From: JANXYY01 sp035530875
GTDB taxonomy: Bacteria > Actinomycetota > Actinomycetes > Nanopelagicales > Nanopelagicaceae
Assembly: GCA_035530875.1 (NCBI GenBank)
Contig: DATKUB010000061.1
Location: 1-64,000, forward strand
DNA: 64,000 bases
Direction: 5' to 3'
Shown piece after piece: positions 24,721 through 33,719 of this stretch (within the stretch, counting starts at the first letter, position 1; the number at the start of each line of letters is the position of its first letter). Below the pieces are notes generated by a model. The model had not been told where the DNA came from. It did not search any database and saw only the letters and a program-made list of their open reading frames with translations. The position numbers and the translations under genes are program-made.

Positions 24721-25896
24721 ATGCGGGTAGCAATAGTCGGGGGCGGGCTTGGCGCACTTCGCACCGCAGAATCCTTAGTCGCATCGGGTTACGCCGGCGA
24801 GATCGTAATCGTCAGCGATGAGAATCACTTCCCCTACAACCGGCCGCCGCTTTCTAAAGAGGCGTTGAAGGACGGTATCGAACCGGCTTCCTTGGAGTTC
24901 AAACGAAGGCCTTCACTGGAATCTGTAACCTGGGTACTTGGCGATCGGGCGCAAAGCGTTAGCCTTCGCGATCGCACACTCACCCTCGCCAGCGGTCGAG
25001 ACATAACCTTTGACGGATTAGCGATAGCTACTGGAATTCGTCCAAGGAGACTAGTAGCAGGCGGCCCGGAAGCAGGACGTCATGTTCTGCGCACGCTAGA
25101 GGATGCCTCTTCACTTCGAAACGAACTCAATCGTTCACGCTCCTTACTCGTCGTCGGCGCGGGATTCATCGGCTGCGAAGTGGCCGCAACTGCCCGCCTT
25201 CTTGGCCTCTCAGTGAAGGTTGTGGCTGTGGACGAGGAACCAATGATCCGCCCACTTGGACTTGAGTTATCGCAGGAACTCCGCCGCCGACACGAGGCGA
25301 AGGGCGTTGAATTTCATCTAGGCGTTGGAATCGAAGCTTTCTTGGGGGATGAGACGGCCACCGGCGTTCGCCTCTCTGACGGAAGTGAACACTTTGCGGA
25401 CGTGATCGTTGAGGCAATCGGCTCGATCCCAAACATTGAGTGGCTCTCCGGAAATGGATTGGATCTCAGCGATGGAGTGCTCGTGGATGTCTCGATGCGC
25501 ATAGCGGGTGCGCCAGTTCCAGTCGTGGCGGTCGGAGACATCGCGAAATACCCGCACGGGCTATTCGACGAGACGCCCCGTCGTATCGAGCACTGGAATT
25601 TGCCCACCGAAACGGGACGTAGAGCCGGAAAAACGTTAGCCGCTCTTCTCGCCGGAGATGAGCCCGGCTTAGAGCCAGTGGGTTTCATTCCCACGTTCTG
25701 GTCCGATCAGTATGAGTACAACATCCAATCCTTCGGCATTCCAGGCATCGCCGATCACCAGCGCTTGTCCTTTGGAACTTGGGGCGAACCTCTGATCGTC
25801 GAATATTTGCGAGGAAATGAGTTGGTCGGCGTAGTGGGCATTGACTCAGTGCCCCAATTGGTGCCGTACCGCAATCTCCTGATGAAACGAGCGTAG
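24721..25896 (+). CDS. FAD-dependent ferredoxin reductase
   Basis: A 391-residue NAD(P)H:ferredoxin reductase like rhodocoxin or putidaredoxin reductase. FAD site near the start: VAIVGGGLGALRTAESL; NPYNRPPLSKE-like PYNRPPLSKEALKDG; NAD site LLVVGAGFIGCEVAATAR; second FAD motif VVAVGDIAKYP. It lies 3 bp after the ferredoxin gene. Together with ferredoxin and P450 it makes a full class I system. Flavin reductase at 8461 is unrelated to this chain. Confidence 0.94.
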   Translation: MRVAIVGGGLGALRTAESLVASGYAGEIVIVSDENHFPYNRPPLSKEALKDGIEPASLEFKRRPSLESVTWVLGDRAQSVSLRDRTLTLASGRDITFDGLAIATGIRPRRLVAGGPEAGRHVLRTLEDASSLRNELNRSRSLLVVGAGFIGCEVAATARLLGLSVKVVAVDEEPMIRPLGLELSQELRRRHEAKGVEFHLGVGIEAFLGDETATGVRLSDGSEHFADVIVEAIGSIPNIEWLSGNGLDLSDGVLVDVSMRIAGAPVPVVAVGDIAKYPHGLFDETPRRIEHWNLPTETGRRAGKTLAALLAGDEPGLEPVGFIPTFWSDQYEYNIQSFGIPGIADHQRLSFGTWGEPLIVEYLRGNELVGVVGIDSVPQLVPYRNLLMKRA

Positions 25897-25905
25897 CCTT
25901 CGCCT

Positions 25906-27303
25906 GTGAAGAAGCCCCTAAATCTTGGAATTGGCCGCGACGCCGCCCTAAAGCGAGCAACGGAAATTGTCGCCAAAGCTTGGGATGAGTTCTACGTTGC
26001 GCGAGAGCATGAACCTCGAGTCGAACCTGCCCTCGCGGCCACTCTTCGGGAGTTGTTGCCCGAAGCCCCAATGGATCCGATTCAAACGTTGAATTTGGCG
26101 GCAGAAGTCCTCGATACTTCTTTGGCTCACTCTCGTCCAAGATTCATGGCCTGGATTGGGTCAAGTGGCCTTGAAATCGGGGCGCTTGGCGATCTGCTGG
26201 CTCACTCGTATGACATTAACCTCGCCATCGATTCACGGGCCGCATCTGCACTCGAAAGACAGACTCTTCGCTGGCTTGGCGAATTTGTCGGCTTTCCGGT
26301 CGGGGGCGGGGCGTTCACCAGCGGCGGAACAATCAGTAACATCACGGCCTTGGCCGCAGCGCGAGAAGTAGCGTTACCCGGAAGCCGAAAACACGGTGTC
26401 ATGAACGCTCGACCGGCAATCTACTGCTCGGCTGAAGTCCACTACTCAGTACGCCGCGGAGTTGAGTTACTCGGGTTGGGCAGTGATTGCATACGTGCCA
26501 TTCCGATAGATGCCGATCACAGAATTCATAGTGCGGCTCTTGCCGAAAGCCTGGAGACAGACTTGCGGGATGGGATCGTGCCGGTCGCGGTTATCGCCAC
26601 TTCAGGAACCACCCTTACCGGAGCAATTGATCCGATTGGCGAAATTGCTGATATCTGCCAGCGGTTCAACGTCTGGCTGCACGTGGATGGCGCCTATGGC
26701 TTGCCGGCCGCGGGTGTGCCCTCGAAGACACCCGCCTTCAGCGGAATTGACCGGGCCGATTCGGTAAGCGTTGATGCGCATAAGTGGATGTTCGTACCAA
26801 AAGCCTGCAGTGCATTGATGGTCAAAGATCGAAAAAAACTTGCTGCCACGTTCTCACACAATGAGTCGTACATGCTTCATGACGGAGAGACTGGAAATGC
26901 AGTGGACGAGACGCTCGAATATTCGAGGCCGCTCCGTGCTTTGAAACTCTGGCTAGCCTTCAAGACTCACGGAGCCGAAGAATTTCGGTCAGCAATTCAA
27001 GCGAACCTAGATCAGGCACAGAAGCTGTATGACACAGCTGATGCCGATCCGCGCTTTGAAGTTCTTCCATTTCGGCCAGAGTTGTCCGTGGTGCCCGTTC
27101 GATACGGAAAAGACACGAGCGACGAGTTTCAATCCCTGCTGGTACAGAAGATACAAGAAGATGGGCGCGTCTTCGTTTCGGCAGCAGAGATTGAAGGCCG
27201 AATATGGATGAGGCCTTGCTTCACCAATTTTCGTACAACTGAAGAAGATGCGCTTTCGCTTCTAGAAGTTGCCGCCGACGTCGCTGAATCCCTGCGCCTT
27301 TGA
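25906..27303 (+). CDS. Group II PLP-dependent amino acid decarboxylase
   Basis: A 465-residue fold-type I enzyme of the aromatic-amino-acid/glutamate decarboxylase family. AWIGSSGLEIGALGDLLAHS, FTSGGTISNITALAAAREVA, HVDGAYGLPAAG and the PLP lysine in SVDAHKWMFVPKACS are visible. It starts at GTG, 9 bp after the reductase. A tyrosine, DOPA, phenylalanine or tryptophan decarboxylase would feed an aromatic amine to the gamma-glutamyl and ring-cleavage steps; substrate choice cannot be decided from motifs. It is the last gene of the operon. Confidence 0.92.
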   Translation: MKKPLNLGIGRDAALKRATEIVAKAWDEFYVAREHEPRVEPALAATLRELLPEAPMDPIQTLNLAAEVLDTSLAHSRPRFMAWIGSSGLEIGALGDLLAHSYDINLAIDSRAASALERQTLRWLGEFVGFPVGGGAFTSGGTISNITALAAAREVALPGSRKHGVMNARPAIYCSAEVHYSVRRGVELLGLGSDCIRAIPIDADHRIHSAALAESLETDLRDGIVPVAVIATSGTTLTGAIDPIGEIADICQRFNVWLHVDGAYGLPAAGVPSKTPAFSGIDRADSVSVDAHKWMFVPKACSALMVKDRKKLAATFSHNESYMLHDGETGNAVDETLEYSRPLRALKLWLAFKTHGAEEFRSAIQANLDQAQKLYDTADADPRFEVLPFRPELSVVPVRYGKDTSDEFQSLLVQKIQEDGRVFVSAAEIEGRIWMRPCFTNFRTTEEDALSLLEVAADVAESLRL

Positions 27304-27426
27304 GTCCAGAGTAAGCGGATGGCCTAGAACAGGCTGGAACCCACCTGCATCGCATCTCCCAGCTCTCGTGGGCAGAAAATTGGACTGAATGATCCTGGCT
27401 CAATACCCGCTAAACTCACGAGGCCT

Positions 27427-27503
<77 letters not shown>

Positions 27504-27582
27504 GTATTATCCCGCGGACGGCGGCTTGAATCCCGCTAACTATCCCTACAACTGGGCTCAGACTAAGTTGCGTTTGCAACGC

Positions 27583-28413
27583 CTAAGTCCATTGCAATTC
27601 TCTACCTAAAATGCTCTCGAGATTCGTGACGTGATCGCTATAGACCCTCTCGAGGTATCTACGATCTGCCTGTTCCATCTCCTTGTACTCTTTTTCAAAT
27701 GTGATTTTTGAGATGAGTTTGACTCGACGTTTGTAATCAAGAAAATGAGAGTTATAGATGGCCCGAGTCAACCGCGGGAAACGATTTTGTTTTGCCCTAT
27801 TCACATGGGGAAAGGTCAGCTTCAACCTAAAAATCTGACTATCTGATAATTCGAGAAATTTGGCTAGATCACGCAATCTAGACTCTTGATTGGTGATCAC
27901 ATCCTCATGCTCAAGGACACTGAATTGGTCTGAATGGAAGTGGCGCAACCAGTATGCGAGATGTTTATCATAAAATCCGCGTTCCACAACTGAATGAAAG
28001 GGCAATTCTGAATCTTTGTGATCCAGCCGAATCAACTCTGAAAAACTCATATTTTCAGGAATTGCACCGTTTTTTCGACCATGCCAGTATGACGAATATG
28101 CCCGATCTATCGGGTTTCTTAGTATGGCAATCAACTTAGTATCCGGAAAATATTTCTTGAGACGTTTAGGAGCATCCTTCGAATTCAAATAATTTGGTGT
28201 CTTCTCTCCCGCCAATTTACCCGGCTGGCCACCTTCAAGGATCTGCAGGTACTCCTTAATGCCAGCGCCATCCTTGAAATTCATACTCCTATTCCAGAAT
28301 TGCATCTCGCGAGTGGGAATTCTAAAGAATTCTGAGTTCTCCCGAAAGAAGGCCCTCAAACTAGACGTACCCGCCTTCTGCGCCCCAATTATGAGGAAAT
28401 CTAATTTCGCCAT
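27583..28413 (-). CDS. Sulfotransferase domain protein
   Basis: A 276-residue PAPS-dependent sulfotransferase. The 5'-phosphosulfate loop is IIGAQKAGTSSLRAFF and the 3'-phosphate site ILRNPIDRAYSSYWHGRK; GEKTPNYL lies between them, as in heparan-type N-sulfotransferases. It probably sulfates a glycan or lipid. The gene is clearly richer in A+T than its neighbours and uses many AAA/AAT/ATA codons, and it lies beside a tRNA, so transfer from elsewhere is likely. No glycan-synthesis genes are adjacent. Confidence 0.9.
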   Translation of the reverse strand: MAKLDFLIIGAQKAGTSSLRAFFRENSEFFRIPTREMQFWNRSMNFKDGAGIKEYLQILEGGQPGKLAGEKTPNYLNSKDAPKRLKKYFPDTKLIAILRNPIDRAYSSYWHGRKNGAIPENMSFSELIRLDHKDSELPFHSVVERGFYDKHLAYWLRHFHSDQFSVLEHEDVITNQESRLRDLAKFLELSDSQIFRLKLTFPHVNRAKQNRFPRLTRAIYNSHFLDYKRRVKLISKITFEKEYKEMEQADRRYLERVYSDHVTNLESILGRELQWT

Positions 28414-28714
28414 CGGAATACCTTTTCATAAATCAAGCGTCATTTCGAGGTTCAACCATGATTCTGAGGGTTCAAACGAAAATTATTAAGCCTGGCAAGT
28501 TTTAAATTCAAGAAATCATTGCTTTCGACGTGTCAGGTCAACTTCAGTAACCAGTCGAGATATAAAATATGGCTGAGTAGATCGAAATAGCGTGATTCAT
28601 GACCCAAAATTCGGATCGCCGTACCAGCCAGTCCTGGGGCTAGAGAGAATGAGCCCAATTCGTTAGAGTGTCGTCATAGTTGTTTCCAATTTTTAACATT
28701 ACTAAGGAGATTCA
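28414..28714. other. AT-rich intergenic region
   Basis: About 300 bp between the divergent sulfotransferase and secreted-protein genes. It should hold both promoters. I see no reading frame, strong hairpin or repeat; AAGGAG at 28703 is the ribosome site of the next gene. Confidence 0.6.
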
Positions 28715-29251
28715 ATGACGAAGTTCGCTCGACTTAGTCTGGCAGCGATACTTGCCCTGGGTCTATCACCAGCGATAGCTAGTGCCTCAAATGCCGCTTC
28801 TGGAACAATCACATGCGCGCATGATGCAACAAGCCATGGCTTCAATCGATGTGGCTACAACTACAGCGCACGAATTTTCTCTGGACCTGCTGACGGAGTC
28901 GACAAGAAAATTGACGGAATGGTTTATGGCGATCCAACGTATGCCAACGACCACCTGGTCATGAAGTGGAATGCAGCGTGGGATGCCTGCAACGCCAATG
29001 GCTACGACGATCCCACTTACTGCCAAGGGGCCTGGGTCACTAATGAGTGGAACGGCATGGCAACTGGCGGGAGTTCCACTACCGAACACGTCAAAATCAT
29101 CTGGGTCGGCTCGGCCGCAGCAGCCAGCCCCTATTGGGTCACTGGCGGAGATTCGATCTGGGGAAATTACGAAACTATCATGGATCAGGGAATGGTCGAC
29201 GGACAACACACGGTATGGACCTTTGCCTCCCCTAATGGCTTGAGCAGGTAA
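28715..29251 (+). CDS. Secreted protein of unknown function
   Basis: A 178-residue protein with a clear Sec signal (TKFARLSLAAILALGLSPAI, then ASASNAASG), probably cleaved near residue 24-28. The mature part has four cysteines (TCAHD, RCGYN, WDACN, TYCQG) that could form two disulfides. It is rich in Trp, Tyr, Asn and Gly, as in beta-rich surface or binding proteins. I do not recognise a family. AAGGAG precedes the ATG. Its 3' end overlaps the tail of the convergent hydrolase gene by 67 bp. Confidence 0.8.
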   Translation: MTKFARLSLAAILALGLSPAIASASNAASGTITCAHDATSHGFNRCGYNYSARIFSGPADGVDKKIDGMVYGDPTYANDHLVMKWNAAWDACNANGYDDPTYCQGAWVTNEWNGMATGGSSTTEHVKIIWVGSAAAASPYWVTGGDSIWGNYETIMDQGMVDGQHTVWTFASPNGLSR

Positions 29252-30102
29252 TCGAGAACTTCGTCTTGCGCCGATGAGAAATAGGCAAGGTGGCCTTCGC
29301 CTGCGATTAGACGAAGTGTTGAATGCGGCATCTTGGCGTGCAACCAGCGGCCATGGGCACCGGGCACCATCAGGTCCTCGTCTCCCTGGAAAATAGTCAC
29401 TGGAACCTTGACCTGATCGAGGCTAAAACCCCAGTCTTGGGTGAAGGCGAAGTCATCGTCCATCCAGCCCCAGAACCCGCTGGCTAAGGACTGTCTGAAG
29501 TTTTCGGCAAGGTCTTCAGAGAACTTTTCGTTCTGCATGGTGACAACATCGGACTTAGAGAATAAGGAACTAACAGTGCTTCGTAGTTCGGCGCCGGTAA
29601 TGGTCTTATAGCCCGTTCCGTTCGCTTCCATCCAGGTTGACAGCGCAATTTCGCCCTGTAAAGCGGTTCCGAACTCGTCTATGTTCTCTTCGCCCATTCC
29701 GGCTAAAAAATCTAAATCCGGCTGGCCATACATGCCGACCCCAGCAAGCACCACTACCGATTTGCACCGCGAGTCCAGCGAAGATGCAAGGGCATGCGGC
29801 CCGCCACCAGACCACCCGACCGAAATGAAACTTTTAATGTCGTAGCGATCAAGAACCTCTGAGATATCTGCATTTACATCGACCACATTGCGGCCGGGTT
29901 TGCGATCACTCGTGTAGTAGCCAGCTCGCGAGTATGCGACTGCTCGGATCCCAGCCTTCTCCAGTTTCTCAATCCAGCTCTTCCAAATATTGGCGCACGA
30001 AGGAGTGCCGTGGTGAAAGATGACTGCGGTCTGGCTCTCGCCCTCGCCTAGCAACAAATTCAGGTTTCGGCCATCGCTCAGTTTCATATCAGACGATTTC
30101 AT
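29185..30102 (-). CDS. Alpha/beta hydrolase
   Basis: A 305-residue hydrolase. The oxyanion region is IFHHGTPSCANIW, the nucleophile elbow VGWSGGGPHAL, the acid FQGDEDLMVPGAHG and the His GEGHLAYFSS. No signal peptide is present, so it is cytoplasmic. The substrate is unknown; such proteins act as esterases or C-C bond hydrolases. The last 15-20 residues after DYLLKPL extend into the overlap with the secreted protein gene and may be a recent extension. Confidence 0.9.
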   Translation of the reverse strand: MKSSDMKLSDGRNLNLLLGEGESQTAVIFHHGTPSCANIWKSWIEKLEKAGIRAVAYSRAGYYTSDRKPGRNVVDVNADISEVLDRYDIKSFISVGWSGGGPHALASSLDSRCKSVVVLAGVGMYGQPDLDFLAGMGEENIDEFGTALQGEIALSTWMEANGTGYKTITGAELRSTVSSLFSKSDVVTMQNEKFSEDLAENFRQSLASGFWGWMDDDFAFTQDWGFSLDQVKVPVTIFQGDEDLMVPGAHGRWLHAKMPHSTLRLIAGEGHLAYFSSAQDEVLDYLLKPLGEAKVHTVCCPSTIP

Positions 30103-30165
30103 ACCTCAACTCTCTAGGAATCAATACCGATGTGTCTAGTCGCCACAGAGTGACTCTACCCACGA

Positions 30166-30438
30166 CTACAGATCACGAGGATTCAAGTCGCCTAATACAG
30201 CCTTCAATCGAGCCACACTCAGGTCGTCGGGCTGTTGCGCATCGCCGAATCGCCGTAGGGCCGAATTCATTCTCCTATAGTCGTCGACACTCTTGGTGCA
30301 ACGCTCACATTCCACGAGATGCGACCTGACCTGCGCGAGTTCCTTCTCTGAAAGCAGTGCATCTGGATCCATGTCCAAATACCTCTGAAGGCGCCGCGTT
30401 GTCAATTTACAACGCATGGCGAATAATGGATTCATCAT
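30166..30438 (-). CDS. Zinc-finger anti-sigma factor
   Basis: A 90-residue soluble protein with the ZAS motif HLVECERC (His-x3-Cys-x2-Cys), preceded by LTTRRLQRYLDMDPDALLSE. It starts at the ATGA that overlaps the stop of the sigma gene, so the two are coupled. It should hold the ECF sigma factor inactive until a signal, possibly redox, releases it. There is no membrane helix, unlike many anti-sigma factors. Confidence 0.88.
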   Translation of the reverse strand: MMNPLFAMRCKLTTRRLQRYLDMDPDALLSEKELAQVRSHLVECERCTKSVDDYRRMNSALRRFGDAQQPDDLSVARLKAVLGDLNPRDL

Positions 30439-31022
30439 TTGGAGTGTCCTTCCAGGGCTGAGGTGTTCACTAGGTACTCCCTAAGTCGTTTGCGAGCGCG
30501 GCTAAGTCGTGACATGACTGTCCCCACGGGGACACCAAGAACTGACGCGCATTCCGCATAATTAAGGCCTTGAACATCTATCAGGATTAGGGCTTCACGA
30601 AAACGCGGGTCCAGTTCCTTCAGACCCCTTTGAATTTCTAGGCTGAAACTACGGTCAATGGCGGTTTCCTCGGCAGAAGCCTCATGGCCAGTTCCGAATG
30701 CTGGAGTGGCGCTGTCCCACACGAGTCCGTCTTCAAGCAGAATCGGTCGCTGACGTCGATTCATATTTATGTTCGTATTGCGCAAGATGGTGAGCAACCA
30801 CGCCCGGGCATACGCACCATCGAACTGGTCAATTGCCTTGAAGGCGCGGATTAAAGTCTCTTGTACCAGGTCCTCCGCATCGGGTTTTGAACCCGTAAGT
30901 CCTTGAGCCACTCGTAGCAGAACCGGAATCTCGGGTTCGACGAACTCTCGGAAACCACGAGCCCGATCTCCACCGTCGGCGTCTGCCCCGATCAATGCCA
31001 CATTCACCGACCCTACCGTCAT
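30435..31022 (-). CDS. ECF-family RNA polymerase sigma factor
   Basis: About 195 residues. Region 2 is LLRVAQGLTGSKPDAEDLVQ, then ETLIRAFKAIDQFDG and ARAWLLTILRNTNIN; region 4 is ELDPRFREALILIDV, then NYAECASVLGVPVGTVMSRLSRARKRLREYL. The start at 31022 (MTVGSVNVA) is chosen; an upstream in-frame ATG at 31088 is possible. It is cotranscribed with its anti-sigma. Likely targets are its own promoter and perhaps the divergent small membrane genes, but no promoter motif pair was identified. Confidence 0.92.
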   Translation of the reverse strand: MTVGSVNVALIGADADGGDRARGFREFVEPEIPVLLRVAQGLTGSKPDAEDLVQETLIRAFKAIDQFDGAYARAWLLTILRNTNINMNRRQRPILLEDGLVWDSATPAFGTGHEASAEETAIDRSFSLEIQRGLKELDPRFREALILIDVQGLNYAECASVLGVPVGTVMSRLSRARKRLREYLVNTSALEGHSK

Positions 31023-31181
31023 GGTTTCATCCCCGTTGGACCCCAGACTCCTCTTACCCGGAGTAACACGGTCACTAGGGAAAATCATTCCAGTGTTCGT
31101 TGAGATAGCCCAGAAATTTCGATCGGCTTACCAGCGACGGGTCGAATACACTCTTGAGTGGACTTGGAAGGTTGGTTGGAT

Positions 31182-31319
31182 ATGCGTTACTTACTTGGCG
31201 GCTTGATCGTAGGCTTCATGATCTTCATGCTAATTGGAGGTCTGACCGGGCGGCTCAAAGCGGAGTCCTGCTGCGTAGTTGCCGACCCAGCCAAAGATGT
31301 ACGTATGCAGATGGAATGA
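31182..31319 (+). CDS. Small membrane protein, 45 residues
   Basis: MRYLLGGLIVGFMIFMLIGG is a single transmembrane segment followed by LTGRLKAESCC and a short polar tail. GGAAGG lies about 9 nt before the ATG. It is read in the same direction as the larger membrane protein 72 bp downstream and divergent from the ECF sigma gene, so it may belong to that sigma factor's response. The vicinal cysteines could bind metal or sense thiols. No family is recognised; a chance frame cannot be excluded. Confidence 0.5.
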   Translation: MRYLLGGLIVGFMIFMLIGGLTGRLKAESCCVVADPAKDVRMQME

Positions 31320-31390
31320 TTCGTCCGGGTCACCGTGTTTCGGGGGTAGGTCGCAATAGCGACTCTCGCCTGAACTAGGGAGTTTGACTC

Positions 31391-31945
31391 ATGTCTGTAA
31401 TTGAGAAAGCAAGGACGCAATCATTAGGCAGCGCCTTAAGAGTTGGCGTTGTTGGGGGTATCGCTGGTTCTCTTGCTATGGCCATGTATGCGATGGTTGT
31501 TAGCGGATCGGTAAAGCACACGGGATTCTTTACGCCTCTGTACCACATTGCTTCCGCCCTGATTTCCCCCAACGCAATGATGACTTCTATGACAGACGCC
31601 ATGCACGGCAACTCCGCCTACTTCGTGCTCGCGCCTGCATTGGTTGGTGCCATGATCCACATGATGACCGGAGCGATGGCGGGTGCCGTCTTTGGTGTCG
31701 TAATGTCCAAAGTCGCCGCAACTCGCTCGCTCACACTTGTTTATGGAGCCGGATTCGGTTTGGTCGTGCTGATCATGAACGCATTCATCGGCTTGCCGAT
31801 AATCGCTCACCTCTTCGGTGGCGGTCAGCCAATTTCACAAATGGCCAAAGTTGTGGGTTGGGGCCATTTCTCCGTTGAGCACCTGCTATTCGGGCTCGGG
31901 CTTGGTTTCGTAGTTTCTCGCTCAAGCGTCAACTCAAACGACTAA
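31391..31945 (+). CDS. Integral membrane protein of unknown function
   Basis: A 184-residue protein with about four hydrophobic segments (VGVVGGIAGSLAMAMYAMVV; MIHMMTGAMAGAVFGVVM; TLVYGAGFGLVVLIMNAFIG; HFSVEHLLFGLGLGFVVS). Met, His and Gly are frequent around the helices (MTDAMHGN, MIHMM, HLLFG), which could suit metal or heme, but no motif is decisive. It sits divergent from the ECF sigma/anti-sigma pair, with a small membrane gene between. The family is not recognised. Confidence 0.82.
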   Translation: MSVIEKARTQSLGSALRVGVVGGIAGSLAMAMYAMVVSGSVKHTGFFTPLYHIASALISPNAMMTSMTDAMHGNSAYFVLAPALVGAMIHMMTGAMAGAVFGVVMSKVAATRSLTLVYGAGFGLVVLIMNAFIGLPIIAHLFGGGQPISQMAKVVGWGHFSVEHLLFGLGLGFVVSRSSVNSND

Positions 31946-31989
31946 AAGCCAGAAGCGAAGTTCCGATTTCTAGTTCTGAACTCTCGAAT

Positions 31990-33489
31990 TCACTCGAAAT
32001 CCATGGCGTTAATCAGTTGATCGATTGACACCGTCGCAATGGAGATTGCTTGATCAGCGATCCCATAAGGCAGTACGAGAGTGTCATGATGGACGAAACC
32101 GCCGCATGAATAGACGACGTTCGGAACGTATCCGTCTCGTCGATCAAGTGACGGAGAAATCAAGGGACGAGAAAGTCTGGCAATCACTTTCTGCGGTTCG
32201 TCGAGATCTAGGAGGATGGCCCCGATTGAGTACTTTCTCATCGGCCCGACTCCGTGAGTGAGGACCAACCAACCCGAATCGGTTTCAATCGGCGAGCCGC
32301 AGTTCCCAAGCTGCAACACCTCCCAAGACTGTTCTGGGACCTGAATAGAAGTCGATTCGTCCCAGCAAAGAAGATCATCGGAGAAGGCGATGGAGTTTGT
32401 CTCTCGATCGGAGCGAGATAGGGCCGCAAATTTCCCATTGATCATTCTCGGGAAAAGCGCCAACCCCTTACCCGAAGCTGCGGCACCGGCCATCGGAGAA
32501 CTCGTAAAGGTCTTGAAGTCGGAAGTTTCGAGCAATTGGACCGAGATGTTGGCACCATCGAAGGCCGTGTAGGTGGCGTAGTAGACGCTCTCCCCGCTGT
32601 CGGCCACAAATCTGACGAAGCGAGCATCTTCCATGCCCTTGGCTTCCGCCGGGGACTGCGGCCAGAGCACACGCTCAGAGATTGTGCTCAACATTGGAAA
32701 ATCCACGCGATAGGACGATCTTGCTAAGTGCTTGAGATTCGAAAGTGTTTTTGCGGTATCAATTTGGTCAGCAGAATTTGCAGCCAGCAGCTCTGTTTGA
32801 GCATCAAGAGCGGCAGTGTCAAATCTTGGCAAAAGCGGATCTAGCACCAGTCGGGTGATTTCTGGATCGTCGCCAAGCTGTTCCAACTTGGCATGAAAGA
32901 CACCCTTATGGTGCTGGCCGGGTATTCCGTCGGCGGCCACCGGGAAACGGTCTGGCTCGTCAATTGTGACCGTGCCATCCGGCGAAACACGACCAGTCCT
33001 AAAGCTGATCGAGGAGATGTGTCCCTCGCCTATCCCCCGAACGCTCATCACGAATTTTGCGTCGCCGCTGGTGTCTTGATGCGGATGCAGCACGGCCGAT
33101 GGATTGCAAAGTGCCGCCCCTTCAATGGAATATTCGTTGGTGAAGGTTGCTCCGATCAAATGTCGTCGAGCAGCTGACATTGGGGTAATAGAGTCGAAGT
33201 TCGCTAGGACCAACTCAGCATTGTCGTTCAAGTAGTTGTGTAAATCTCGGTGACGTTCAGAGAAATATGAATCAACCTCACGCATCGCATCTTCGACATC
33301 CGATTCGGAAAGGCAAAGGATTCGGTTTATCACCTGCGTAGCTCGTGAATCGCCTGGACCAACGGTTTCATGCCCCGGCACAAAGAAGCGCGCAATTACT
33401 CGGGACCGATCTGGCGAGAGATCGACTCCAGTGTCTCGTATCTCTAAATTATCTTCGTCGAATTCGTTGATTTCAAACAGCGCGCTCAT
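31990..33489 (-). CDS. Glycoside hydrolase family 130 enzyme (mannoside phosphorylase-like)
   Basis: About 499 residues with a five-bladed propeller. The marker GMEDARFVRFV is the GH130 region with the catalytic Asp neighbourhood; later GNCGSPIETDSGWLVLTHGVGPMRKY and the end VLPYGIADQAISIATVSIDQLI fit the family. These enzymes phosphorolyse beta-mannosides or, in some subgroups, hydrolyse them. The N-terminal ~200 residues before the propeller are longer than in the commonest members. The start at 33489 is taken over the ATG at 33546. No sugar transporter is adjacent. Confidence 0.85.
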   Translation of the reverse strand: MSALFEINEFDEDNLEIRDTGVDLSPDRSRVIARFFVPGHETVGPGDSRATQVINRILCLSESDVEDAMREVDSYFSERHRDLHNYLNDNAELVLANFDSITPMSAARRHLIGATFTNEYSIEGAALCNPSAVLHPHQDTSGDAKFVMSVRGIGEGHISSISFRTGRVSPDGTVTIDEPDRFPVAADGIPGQHHKGVFHAKLEQLGDDPEITRLVLDPLLPRFDTAALDAQTELLAANSADQIDTAKTLSNLKHLARSSYRVDFPMLSTISERVLWPQSPAEAKGMEDARFVRFVADSGESVYYATYTAFDGANISVQLLETSDFKTFTSSPMAGAAASGKGLALFPRMINGKFAALSRSDRETNSIAFSDDLLCWDESTSIQVPEQSWEVLQLGNCGSPIETDSGWLVLTHGVGPMRKYSIGAILLDLDEPQKVIARLSRPLISPSLDRRDGYVPNVVYSCGGFVHHDTLVLPYGIADQAISIATVSIDQLINAMDFE

Positions 33490-33719
33490 GGTTTGCCCAC
33501 GTCCGAGGAAGTGAATTGCATGGTAGAGAGTAGCGCCTGTTTTCAAGAGTTTTTACCATCCGCGCCGAAGCTAGCAACGTCTGATTTGATTGCCATTTCT
33601 GGTGTATCCATCGGTGCTGGTCAAGGCGGTGGCCAAGGCAAGCCGCAGCACCAGATGCACGTAGGGAATGGAAGTCTCTTTTGTTCAATTTAAGCCGGTA
33701 AGTAATCTAAACTTGGATC

